From assembly GCA_958434805.1 (NCBI GenBank), contig CAUBDX010000005.1, positions 34,914 through 98,913 on the forward strand: a DNA stretch of 64,000 nucleotides, in the 5' to 3' direction. A model generated the notes under the pieces. The model did not search any database, was not told the origin of the DNA, and saw only the letters and a list, made by a program, of their open reading frames with translations. This document shows positions 38,404 to 45,297 of the stretch, piece after piece. How positions within the stretch are numbered: the first letter of the stretch is position 1; the number at the start of each line of letters is the position of its first letter. Source of the stretch: an uncultured Phocaeicola sp. (GTDB lineage: Bacteria > Bacteroidota > Bacteroidia > Bacteroidales > Bacteroidaceae). A program made the translations under genes and the position numbers.

Positions 38404-38931
38404 TCAAATTTCTATTTTATACAATACATGTCTGCATAACCAATGCTCTTGTTCCACCAAAGGATGATCGAACTCTTTTTCAAAATGCATTCCTATTTTC
38501 TGCATGACCCGTTCAGAGCGTTTATTGGGTATGGCAGTGAACGAATATACCGTTTTAAAAGGTAAATTATCACTCGCATAATCCAGACAGGCAGAAGCGG
38601 CTTCTGTGGCATATCCCTTTCCCCATGCATCCCGGCACAACCGCCAGCCTATTTCCACTCCGGGAGTAAAATCCGACTCGAAAGCAATATTATGAAAACC
38701 CACATAGCCTAGAAAATTCTGAGTTTCTTTACATTCTACAGCATACAAACCATAACCATATTCTTCAAATTCTTTCCGGATACGACAATAAAAAGCCATC
38801 GTTTCTTCCTCTGTCAAAGTAGTGAGAAAGAATTCCATTACTTCTTTATCACTGTTCATACGGACAAACGGAAGAATATCTTCTTCCTTCCAGTCCCGTA
38901 ACAACAAATGAGGAGTTTCTATATATACCAT
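38404..38931 (-). CDS. GNAT-family N-acetyltransferase
   Basis: The product is about 175 residues from the ATG at 38931 (MVYIETPHLLLRDW); the frame extends to 38991 but the extra part is hydrophobic and unconserved-looking. It belongs to the RimJ/RimL-like group (Acetyltransf_3) with ETPHLLLRDWKEED at the start, the acetyl-CoA loop WRLCRDAWGKGYATEAA (motif A), and YSFTAIPNKRSERVMQKIG. Members acetylate protein N-termini or small amines; the substrate here is unknown. It is a single gene diverging from rdgB. Confidence 0.93.
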   Translation of the reverse strand: MVYIETPHLLLRDWKEEDILPFVRMNSDKEVMEFFLTTLTEEETMAFYCRIRKEFEEYGYGLYAVECKETQNFLGYVGFHNIAFESDFTPGVEIGWRLCRDAWGKGYATEAASACLDYASDNLPFKTVYSFTAIPNKRSERVMQKIGMHFEKEFDHPLVEQEHWLCRHVLYKIEI

Positions 38932-39060
38932 ACTATCAAGTATCAAATGATACCAACAAAAATAATCAAAAATTGAAAATACACATAGCAAACAAATTAC
39001 TATTTACCTTTTCACCTATATTATTCTGTCAGGAATTATCTTACTTTGGTTCATTCTCAG

Positions 39061-39068
39061 TATCTTTG
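39061..39068 (+). promoter_or_regulatory. -7 promoter box of rdgB
   Basis: TATCTTTG matches TAnnTTTG, 22 bases before the rdgB ATG at 39091. Confidence 0.5.
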
Positions 39069-39090
39069 CATTCAATTAATATGATATAAA

Positions 39091-39672
39091 ATGAAAAAGA
39101 AATTAGTATTTGCTACAAACAATGCTCATAAACTGGATGAAATATCCTCCATTCTAGGAGAAAAAGTTGAATTATTGAGTTTGAAAGATATCCATTGCCA
39201 TGTTGATATCCCCGAAACTGCTGATACGTTGGAAGGCAATGCGATGCTGAAAGCGGAGTATATTTATAAAAACTACGGTTTAGACTGTTTTGCCGACGAT
39301 ACAGGTCTGGAAGTGGAAGCTTTGAATGGTGCGCCGGGTGTTTATTCCGCCCGTTATGCCGGAGGCGAAGGACATAATGCGGAAGCCAATATGCAAAAAT
39401 TATTGCAGAATATGCAAGGAGTGCAAAATAGAAAAGCACAATTCCGCACAGCTATCTGCCTGATTCTGGATGGAAAGAAGCATTTGTTCGAAGGAATTGT
39501 AAAAGGTGAGATTATCAAAGAAAAACGAGGTTCGTCAGGTTTCGGATACGACCCTATCTTTGTGCCCGAAGGATATACTAAAACTTTTGCCGAACTAGGC
39601 AATGAGACGAAAAACAAAATCAGTCACCGTGCACTGGCCGTAGAGAAACTTTGCCGGTTTCTGAAGGCGTAA
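39091..39672 (+). CDS. rdgB: XTP/dITP (non-canonical purine NTP) diphosphatase
   Basis: This 193-residue Ham1/RdgB enzyme hydrolyses dITP, XTP and related damaged purine nucleotides to monophosphates, cleaning the nucleotide pool. The signature segments are [12 protein letters not shown] at the N-terminus, [26 protein letters not shown] in the middle (substrate and metal site), and [24 protein letters not shown] near the C-terminus. Full length and all conserved blocks are present. The gene converges on the small gene after nadA, with a shared stem-loop at 39752-39797. Confidence 0.96.
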   Translation: MKKKLVFATNNAHKLDEISSILGEKVELLSLKDIHCHVDIPETADTLEGNAMLKAEYIYKNYGLDCFADDTGLEVEALNGAPGVYSARYAGGEGHNAEANMQKLLQNMQGVQNRKAQFRTAICLILDGKKHLFEGIVKGEIIKEKRGSSGFGYDPIFVPEGYTKTFAELGNETKNKISHRALAVEKLCRFLKA

Positions 39673-39751
39673 CTATATAAATTAGTTATATCATTTGTTT
39701 ACCTCTATTGAGCCTCATAAAAACAAGTATTCTGTTTTCCTTTGAAAACAA

Positions 39752-39797
39752 TTTTGACGGAATAATGATTTCCATGAGAACCATTATTCCGTCAAAA
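39752..39797. terminator. Bidirectional terminator between rdgB and the nadA small-gene operon
   Basis: TTTTGACGGAATAATG (39752-39767) and CATTATTCCGTCAAAA (39782-39797) form a perfect 16-bp inverted repeat with a 14-base loop. The terminal A/T pairs provide a U-tract on either strand. Confidence 0.85.
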
Positions 39798-39804
39798 CAA
39801 ATCT

Positions 39805-39930
39805 TTAATGAAACAGAAATGTCACTCCTATTCCGATGATAAATCCTTTCCAGAAGAATTCCCCTTTACTTTTAAGAATAACAGAAACGTCTTTTATTAA
39901 CCACATCTTGTTATCTTTTACAAAAGTCAT
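39805..39930 (-). CDS. 41-residue hypothetical protein coupled to nadA
   Basis: A short frame starts with the ATG at 39928-39930, which overlaps the nadA stop as ATGA, and ends at a TAA (39805-39807) eight bases before a strong terminator. The product begins MTFVKDNKMWLIKDVSVIL, has a basic middle (KSKGEFFWKG) and ends in one hydrophobic segment, GFIIGIGVTFLFH. It looks like a small C-terminally anchored membrane or amphipathic protein. The four-base overlap and the position between the nadA stop and the terminator argue for a real gene. No family is recognised. Confidence 0.65.
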   Translation of the reverse strand: MTFVKDNKMWLIKDVSVILKSKGEFFWKGFIIGIGVTFLFH

Positions 39931-40919
39931 AATCCCAGCTTCTCCGAAATTTCCAGCATCTTCTTGATAGGTTTCACTGCCTCCTCAGCTACCGCTTCAT
40001 CCACTGTCACTTCCGGCCATTCATACTTTAACGTATTGTACAGCTTCTCCAGCGTATTCAGACGCATGAAATTACATTCATTGCAAGCGCAGGTACTGTC
40101 TTCGGGAGGAGCGGGAATAAAGTTCTTCTCAGGACATTTCTTACGCATCTCGTGCAAAATACCGCTTTCCGTAGCCACAATAAAGTCTTTTTTGTCACTG
40201 GCAATGGCATATTTCAACAATCCTGCCGTAGAAGCAACCTTGTCGGCCAGTTTGGAAACGGCTCCTTTACATTCGGGATGAACCAGAACAGCAGCGTCAG
40301 GATACTGTTTTTTCAACTCCAGTATTTTCTCCACAGAGAACTGTTCGTGCACATGGCAGGCACCATCCCAAAGCAACATATTGCGTCCTGTAATCGAATT
40401 GATATAATTACCCAAATTTCTATCCGGACCGAAAATAATCTTTTCATCTGCCGGAAAACTTTCTACGATCTGCTTGGCATTAGTAGAAGTGACCACCACA
40501 TCGGTCACCGCTTTAACAGCCGCTGTAGTGTTAACATACGAAATCACTGTATAATCCGGATGCTCTTGGACAAATTTAGCAAACTCATCAGCAGGACAAC
40601 TGTCGGCCAATGAACAGCCTGCATTCAAATCCGGTACCAGCACTTTTTTATCAGGACAAAGAATCTTAGCCGTTTCACCCATAAAGTGGACACCACACAT
40701 CACAATGATATCCGCATCCGTTTTAGCCGCCCATTGTGCCAGCGCCAAGCTGTCACCTACAAAGTCGGCAATATCTTGTATTTCGCCCGACTGGTAATAG
40801 TGACCTAGGATAAGCGCATTCTTTTCCTTACGCAACTTATCAATTTCAGTTTTCAAATCCAGAGTTTTGTCTACCGGTTCGGTAACATACCCTTTTTTCA
40901 ACCATTCCTCTTTATTCAT
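39927..40919 (-). CDS. nadA: Quinolinate synthase NadA
   Basis: This 330-residue [4Fe-4S] enzyme condenses iminoaspartate with dihydroxyacetone phosphate to quinolinate in NAD synthesis. The start is at the ATG at 40919 (MNKEEWLKKGYV); the frame runs 29 codons further but through the promoter. Likely cluster cysteines are Cys102 (NAGCSLADSC), the one in WDGACHVHEQF (near 188), and those in CACNECNFMRLNT (near 275-280). Also seen are LGHYYQSGEIQDIADFVGDS and VHPECKGAV. A TAACTTTG box lies upstream. nadB and nadC are not in the window. The gene overlaps the 41-codon gene by four bases. Confidence 0.97.
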   Translation of the reverse strand: MNKEEWLKKGYVTEPVDKTLDLKTEIDKLRKEKNALILGHYYQSGEIQDIADFVGDSLALAQWAAKTDADIIVMCGVHFMGETAKILCPDKKVLVPDLNAGCSLADSCPADEFAKFVQEHPDYTVISYVNTTAAVKAVTDVVVTSTNAKQIVESFPADEKIIFGPDRNLGNYINSITGRNMLLWDGACHVHEQFSVEKILELKKQYPDAAVLVHPECKGAVSKLADKVASTAGLLKYAIASDKKDFIVATESGILHEMRKKCPEKNFIPAPPEDSTCACNECNFMRLNTLEKLYNTLKYEWPEVTVDEAVAEEAVKPIKKMLEISEKLGL

Positions 40920-40962
40920 TATATCTATATTTTTTCTCCTTCTTTCAAAAAAAGAAATATGG
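40918..40962. repeat. Direct repeat block 1, left copy (nadA ribosome-site leader)
   Basis: These 45 bases, which include the nadA ribosome site and the first bases of its start codon, recur without a mismatch at 43479-43523. Together with block 2 the copies flank the outer-membrane barrel gene. Confidence 0.9.
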
Positions 40963-40970
40963 GTATTGAT

Positions 40971-41020
40971 AATATGCAAAGTTAAAAACTTTATGGTTAT
41001 GACCACCCAAAATAGTGATT
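40971..41020. repeat. Direct repeat block 2, left copy (nadA promoter region)
   Basis: This segment covers the nadA -7 box and ends one base short of the barrel gene's stop. It recurs with changes at 43681-43727, with a shared core of 22 identical bases (40981-41002 and 43688-43709). Confidence 0.85.
40977..40984 (-). promoter_or_regulatory. -7 promoter box of nadA
   Basis: On the minus strand the bases read TAACTTTG (TAnnTTTG), 58 bases before the ATG. A TTTG lies 23 bases upstream as a possible -33 element. In the right-hand repeat copy the same position reads TAACTCAT, so the box is lost there. Confidence 0.55.
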
Positions 41021-41021
41021 T

Positions 41022-43340
41022 TTATTTCCCCGACTTCAATGTACCTGCATTGCTATCTTCGTTATTCACACGTTTCTGCATGGTTTCATACTTACGTCCA
41101 AAACTGATATTCCATGATACTTTTGCCACAAACAAGCGGCAGCTCTCTTTCACATACCACCAATTCTTAGAAGGAGCCACTTTACTGAACATTTCTCCTC
41201 CCATTCTGTAATTATCAACAAATGGATTCAAAGTCATCACCCCGATATTTAAACGCTTGTATCGATAGGACAATCCCAAGGTATGAAAACTCTCCCCGTA
41301 TGACAATGTTTCCCCATAGAAATTATTCCGATGATTTTCCATTTGAAAGAATCCGGACCATCTTTTATAAGATGCCATCACTTCGGCCCTGTAATACCAA
41401 TTGGTATATGTATGATGATAATCCAAACCACGACTATCATAATAATTTATACCGGTAGAAAAAGAAAAAGTCAAAATATCTTTCAGAGGACCGAGTTTCA
41501 ATTCCAACTCAGGATTCAATTTCTGCCAACTTAACTGATTGACATTGGTACGGACAAAACTGTTATTCTTATCTCGTATGGTTTCTTCCATGATAGGCCT
41601 GTGCTGATACTGATACGACAAGTGAAAATTACCACTAAACAAACCTTTTCGGAAATCTGCCTCCAACTCATTTTTATATACTGTGAATATCTTTAATTCC
41701 GGATTTCCGCTTCTCACCTGCAAAGAGTCAATCAATTGTCTCACATTTCCCATATCGGACAAACCGGGAGATTTACGTGAAATCTGTCCCCGGTAACGGA
41801 CAAAGACATTATCTGAAAATTGATACCCAAATCTCAAACGGGGCAATAACGAATACCTGTTATATCCTTCCTCTTTCTGTTTGAATCGTGAATAACTGCC
41901 TTGCAGTCCAAAAGAATAATTGAAACGATCCATTTTCCCACTGTATTCCACATAAGCTGTCGCATGGGTTTCATGCATCTTTGTTTCAGATGACTCGTTT
42001 CCACCATAGGTATTGTCCGCCAGACTTTGCTGATATTTCAGTCCTGCACTCAATCTGCTCTTCTTGGTTATTTTCCTTTCATAAATACCCTCTCCTATAA
42101 ATGAGTATTTATTTCCCGATACAGTAGAATAAATATCAGTCAGCGGTTCATCACTCTTCTCCTCCGTATAACTCCTGTCACTTTGAGTGTCAATATAAGT
42201 AGTCACAGCATTGATAATCAATGACTGGTCATTGTTCAGTTTACATTGAAAATACAAGTCCACCGACGGACGGGAAGTCCGGCCCGTACTATGTTCTTTC
42301 ATCATCAAAATTTCTTCAGGCTTCTCCAAAACATACAGACTGCTTTGGTTATTCTGCTTGTTCTTATTAAAAGCCCACCGTACAGTGGAATTAAAGAACC
42401 ATTTCCCCTGATCCTGAAAACTATAATTCAATCCTATATTATGTCCATAAGTGGAAATTCTACTCGGAATGCCATCTTCCACCCGTGTAAAGGAAGAACC
42501 ATCCTCATAGCGGAAAGTTTCCCAATTATTACGCCAATAATTATCTACCGAACGATAAACATTATTATAATTCAAACCGAATTCTGACTTTTTATGGTTT
42601 ATCTTCACCATAAAATTATTGTTTCCAAAAAGTACGTGCGGAGAATCCTGCGCATCCAAAGCCACATAGCCACCGGTTTCATGCCGTCTTACAATGTAAT
42701 CAATCACAGCAGCCGTATGATCCCCATATCGCAAACCGGGAGCATCATGATATTCTATACGAATCACATCTTCAGTACGAAGAACCAATATATCCTGTAT
42801 CTCGGCATTTACTCCATTCATCCGTAACTGTACATCCCCTTCACCGGAGGATGTTACCTTGTTACGCATTTGATCCACTTGTATTCTGCTCAGCTTCATC
42901 TGCTGCAATAAAGACAGACCATTGCCGGCCGATTTTAACTGATGTGCTGTAGGAAGGATAATTTTCCTGTCGGCGGCATTTATCACACTGGCTCCCGTTA
43001 CCACCACTTCCTTTAACAGGATCGATTCCGGAGATATCATGATAACGCCTAAATCCTTAGAAACAGCTAAATGATCCAATGATATAATCCGGGAGGTATA
43101 TCCCATACCGGAAATACAAAGCAGATAACTTCCAGCTTGGATATTCTCCATCATGAACCTTCCTTTACTGTCGGTTACTCCTCCGGCTATAAATATAGAA
43201 TCCTTTGTCTGCAATACGACATTCGCAAATTCCACCGCTTCATTTTCTGAAACAACTTTTCCTTTAACCTGTACATTTTGAGCAAAAAGTATGCAGCACA
43301 TACACAAAAGTGATGTGGCAACCAATATTCTTTTTATCAT
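41022..43340 (-). CDS. Outer-membrane beta-barrel protein with N-terminal carboxypeptidase-like domain
   Basis: This 772-residue protein has a signal peptide (MIKRILVATSLLCMCCILFAQ), a CarboxypepD_reg-like domain (about 22-110, VQVKGKVVSENEAVEFANVV), a degenerate plug (about 120-220, VVVTGASVINAADRKI), and a barrel of the outer-membrane-protein PF14905 type (about 230-750). It resembles TonB-dependent receptors but lacks a SusD partner and the long SusC form, so a nutrient or metal receptor or a barrel of unknown role are all possible. Its coding region and leader are bracketed by direct copies of the nadA leader. A GTAACC-N15-CGTCTAA element upstream resembles an ECF promoter. Confidence 0.88.
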   Translation of the reverse strand: MIKRILVATSLLCMCCILFAQNVQVKGKVVSENEAVEFANVVLQTKDSIFIAGGVTDSKGRFMMENIQAGSYLLCISGMGYTSRIISLDHLAVSKDLGVIMISPESILLKEVVVTGASVINAADRKIILPTAHQLKSAGNGLSLLQQMKLSRIQVDQMRNKVTSSGEGDVQLRMNGVNAEIQDILVLRTEDVIRIEYHDAPGLRYGDHTAAVIDYIVRRHETGGYVALDAQDSPHVLFGNNNFMVKINHKKSEFGLNYNNVYRSVDNYWRNNWETFRYEDGSSFTRVEDGIPSRISTYGHNIGLNYSFQDQGKWFFNSTVRWAFNKNKQNNQSSLYVLEKPEEILMMKEHSTGRTSRPSVDLYFQCKLNNDQSLIINAVTTYIDTQSDRSYTEEKSDEPLTDIYSTVSGNKYSFIGEGIYERKITKKSRLSAGLKYQQSLADNTYGGNESSETKMHETHATAYVEYSGKMDRFNYSFGLQGSYSRFKQKEEGYNRYSLLPRLRFGYQFSDNVFVRYRGQISRKSPGLSDMGNVRQLIDSLQVRSGNPELKIFTVYKNELEADFRKGLFSGNFHLSYQYQHRPIMEETIRDKNNSFVRTNVNQLSWQKLNPELELKLGPLKDILTFSFSTGINYYDSRGLDYHHTYTNWYYRAEVMASYKRWSGFFQMENHRNNFYGETLSYGESFHTLGLSYRYKRLNIGVMTLNPFVDNYRMGGEMFSKVAPSKNWWYVKESCRLFVAKVSWNISFGRKYETMQKRVNNEDSNAGTLKSGK

Positions 43341-43404
43341 ATTCTTTATCTTAGTGCATTAGTTAATAAAAAGACCGCGATCTTCTACCTTTTATTTCTG
43401 TTAC

Positions 43405-43432
43405 TTAGACGCAGGAAATTACTACAGGTTAC
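43405..43432 (-). promoter_or_regulatory. ECF-type promoter candidate of the barrel gene
   Basis: On the minus strand GTAACC (43432-43427) and CGTCTAA (43411-43405) are separated by 15 bases, close to the general ECF sigma pattern (-35 with AAC, -10 with CGTC). It lies about 65 bases before the ATG at 43340. No TAnnTTTG box was found in the same leader. Confidence 0.35.
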
Positions 43433-43478
43433 ATTTCAAGAAACACAATGAACAGTTACCAACAATTTCTTTGTATCT

Positions 43479-43523
43479 ATTATATCTATATTTTTTCTCC
43501 TTCTTTCAAAAAAAGAAATATGG
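43479..43523. repeat. Direct repeat block 1, right copy
   Basis: This is an exact 45-base copy of 40918-40962. It carries the nadA ribosome-site leader but no following start codon for a gene. It lies 139 bases upstream of the barrel gene. Confidence 0.9.
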
Positions 43524-44022
43524 TATTAATAATAGGCTGTTTATATTGTTAGTAAAAAAGAGTTCTTTCTCTTGCCTGATAAGTTATTTATATATAATAC
43601 CAAAATATGAATAAATAATCAACCGGCTTAAATACTGATAATACAGGTTTTACTTATTCTATTAACATATTGTTGATAAGAATATGAGTTAAAAACTTTA
43701 TGGTTATGAACGCCTGAAATAGTGATTAAATTGTGTTGATATTGATTGTTTAAGTTATGTGATTAATTTTTGGATTGTTGATTTTAAGTGTACATTATAC
43801 CATTATTTGAAATATGCAAGAAATACTTTTGAAATGATATCCTCATCCTTTTTACATGTTTTCAACCGTTATCAACAGGGGGATGTGAATTAGTTATTAT
43901 CTTTTCTTGTATAAAGAAATCCATCTGTTTTACAATTGAGTTTAGGACTGAAGTAAAAATAAAAAGAGAGTAGGAGAGACTTCTTTTTCATTATATAGGC
44001 GTAAAGATCATAGATTTTTATG
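43524..44022. other. Gap between the barrel gene leader and the SpoU gene
   Basis: This is AT-rich intergenic DNA. It holds a 157-base stretch (43524-43680) that separates the two right-hand repeat blocks, block 2 at 43681-43727, and then about 295 bases with no open frame, hairpin or recognisable RNA that I can support. A lone TTATCAACA at 43869 resembles a DnaA box by chance. Confidence 0.6.
43681..43727. repeat. Direct repeat block 2, right copy
   Basis: This is a diverged copy of 40971-41020 that keeps a core of 22 identical bases. The nadA -7 box is changed from TAACTTTG to TAACTCAT, so this copy is probably a dead promoter. Confidence 0.85.
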
Positions 44023-44030
44023 TAAGTTTG
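44023..44030 (+). promoter_or_regulatory. -7 promoter box of the SpoU methyltransferase gene
   Basis: TAAGTTTG matches TAnnTTTG, 31 bases before the ATG at 44062. Confidence 0.45.
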
Positions 44031-44061
44031 TAACCGTTAATAATAAAGTAGAAAATAGAGT

Positions 44062-44598
44062 ATGAGGAAACTCAAAATAACAGAACTGAACCGGCTTACT
44101 GTAGACGAATTCAAGAAAGCCGATAAGTTGCCTTTAGCAGTGGTGCTGGATGAAGTACGCAGTTTACACAACATAGGGTCAGTGTTTCGCACATCGGATG
44201 CATTTTTGGTAGATTGCATTTATTTATGTGGTATTACAGCCACTCCTCCCCATCCCGAAATGCATAAAACAGCTTTAGGAGCTGAGTATTCGGTGGAGTG
44301 GAGATATAAAAAGAATACGCTTGATGCCGTTCAGGAACTTCATGATCAAGGGTTTACCGTATTGGCTATCGAACAGGTGGAAGGCAGTACTTTGCTGGAT
44401 AAACTGGAACTGGATGCCGATAAAAAATATGCCATCGTAATGGGAAATGAAGTGAAAGGGGTACAGCAGGAAGTGGTCAATGCTTGCGACGGTTGTGTTG
44501 AGATTCCCCAATACGGCACAAAACATTCGTTGAATGTATCGGTTACCACAGGAATTATTTTATGGGAGTTTGCCAATAAATTAATGAAATTCAGATAA
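44062..44598 (+). CDS. SpoU/TrmH-family RNA 2'-O-methyltransferase
   Basis: This 178-residue SPOUT-fold enzyme has the three family motifs: LDEVRSLHNIGSVFRTSDAF (motif 1), YAIVMGNEVKGVQQEV (motif 2) and IPQYGTKHSLNVSVTTGI (motif 3), which form the knotted SAM site. It transfers a methyl group to a ribose 2'-hydroxyl in tRNA or rRNA. It lacks the N-terminal substrate-binding extension of RlmB, so it is nearer to stand-alone TrmH/TrmL-like enzymes. The target nucleotide is not readable from sequence. The gene is monocistronic and converges on the DUF4294 gene. Confidence 0.93.
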   Translation: MRKLKITELNRLTVDEFKKADKLPLAVVLDEVRSLHNIGSVFRTSDAFLVDCIYLCGITATPPHPEMHKTALGAEYSVEWRYKKNTLDAVQELHDQGFTVLAIEQVEGSTLLDKLELDADKKYAIVMGNEVKGVQQEVVNACDGCVEIPQYGTKHSLNVSVTTGIILWEFANKLMKFR

Positions 44599-44628
44599 TA
44601 AGAGTAAAATTCAAACAGTAGGAATCAG

Positions 44629-45225
44629 TTAGATTTGTCCGTTTTCAACTAACAATACCACCCGTTCGGTCAGTCGATCCTCTCCCTCCGGATGATATTC
44701 TTTCTTCAGGCTGGCACCAAAAAGTGCTGCAAAAGTTTGATAGAATCCGGCTTTAAAGGGTCCCATAAAAGCTTTTACCAATTCATAAGAGGAAGAATCC
44801 GTCTGACGGTTTACTAACTTTATCAACAGTTTACCCTGTGAAAAGGTTAATTTCTTCATAATCGGTGTATATTGCTCTTTTAGTCCCTTCTCTACGAGTT
44901 TCAGGTGCTTTTCCCTGGCTTTTTTGTCAGGCAGTGTTTCTATATATTCGTAAGTTTCTATCACAGCACGGTTAATTTCACGGGCTAATGGCAGGGTTTT
45001 CTTCACATTCCTTACCAGGCGGTAGTATTCCCGTCTTTCTTTTTCGTTTTTGAATTTTAATGGTCTGAAAATGTATACATTAGGTAACTGTACAGCTGGA
45101 ATAGTATCTCCTTTGTATACACATACAGGTACCATGTATCCGTTTATAGTAGTCGTTTGTTGCTGGGAATAAGCAGCAGCGGCTATAAAGGAAAAAAACA
45201 ATGCTATAAAGAGTTTCCTTTTCAT
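44629..45225 (-). CDS. DUF4294-domain exported protein
   Basis: This 198-residue protein has a signal peptide (MKRKLFIALFFSFIAAAAYS), then a Lys/Arg/Glu-rich helical body with LKFKNEKERREYYRLVRNVK, KTLPLAREINRAV and SQGKLLIKLVNRQTDSSSYE. This matches the DUF4294 family, which is common in Bacteroidetes and has no known function. It is predicted periplasmic. Its -7 box lies only eight bases before the ATG, so the transcript would have a very short leader. It diverges from the helix-hairpin-helix barrel gene. Confidence 0.88.
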   Translation of the reverse strand: MKRKLFIALFFSFIAAAAYSQQQTTTINGYMVPVCVYKGDTIPAVQLPNVYIFRPLKFKNEKERREYYRLVRNVKKTLPLAREINRAVIETYEYIETLPDKKAREKHLKLVEKGLKEQYTPIMKKLTFSQGKLLIKLVNRQTDSSSYELVKAFMGPFKAGFYQTFAALFGASLKKEYHPEGEDRLTERVVLLVENGQI

Positions 45226-45232
45226 CTTGGTG

Positions 45233-45240
45233 CAAAAGTA
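45233..45240 (-). promoter_or_regulatory. -7 promoter box of the DUF4294 gene
   Basis: On the minus strand the bases read TACTTTTG (TAnnTTTG), ending eight bases before the ATG, which predicts an almost leaderless mRNA. Confidence 0.45.
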
Positions 45241-45297
45241 GCAAGAAATATGATTACTCTGTATAGTGGATAAAACTATTTAACTTAAAACACGCCA

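Noticed and set aside
40918..43727. Mobile element explanation for the barrel gene between repeats
   Set aside because: No transposase, terminal inverted repeats or integrase is present, so it is recorded as a duplication and not as an insertion sequence.
43869..43877. TTATCAACA resembling a DnaA box
   Set aside because: It is a single imperfect site with no cluster, no AT-rich unwinding element and no dnaA/dnaN nearby, so no origin is called.
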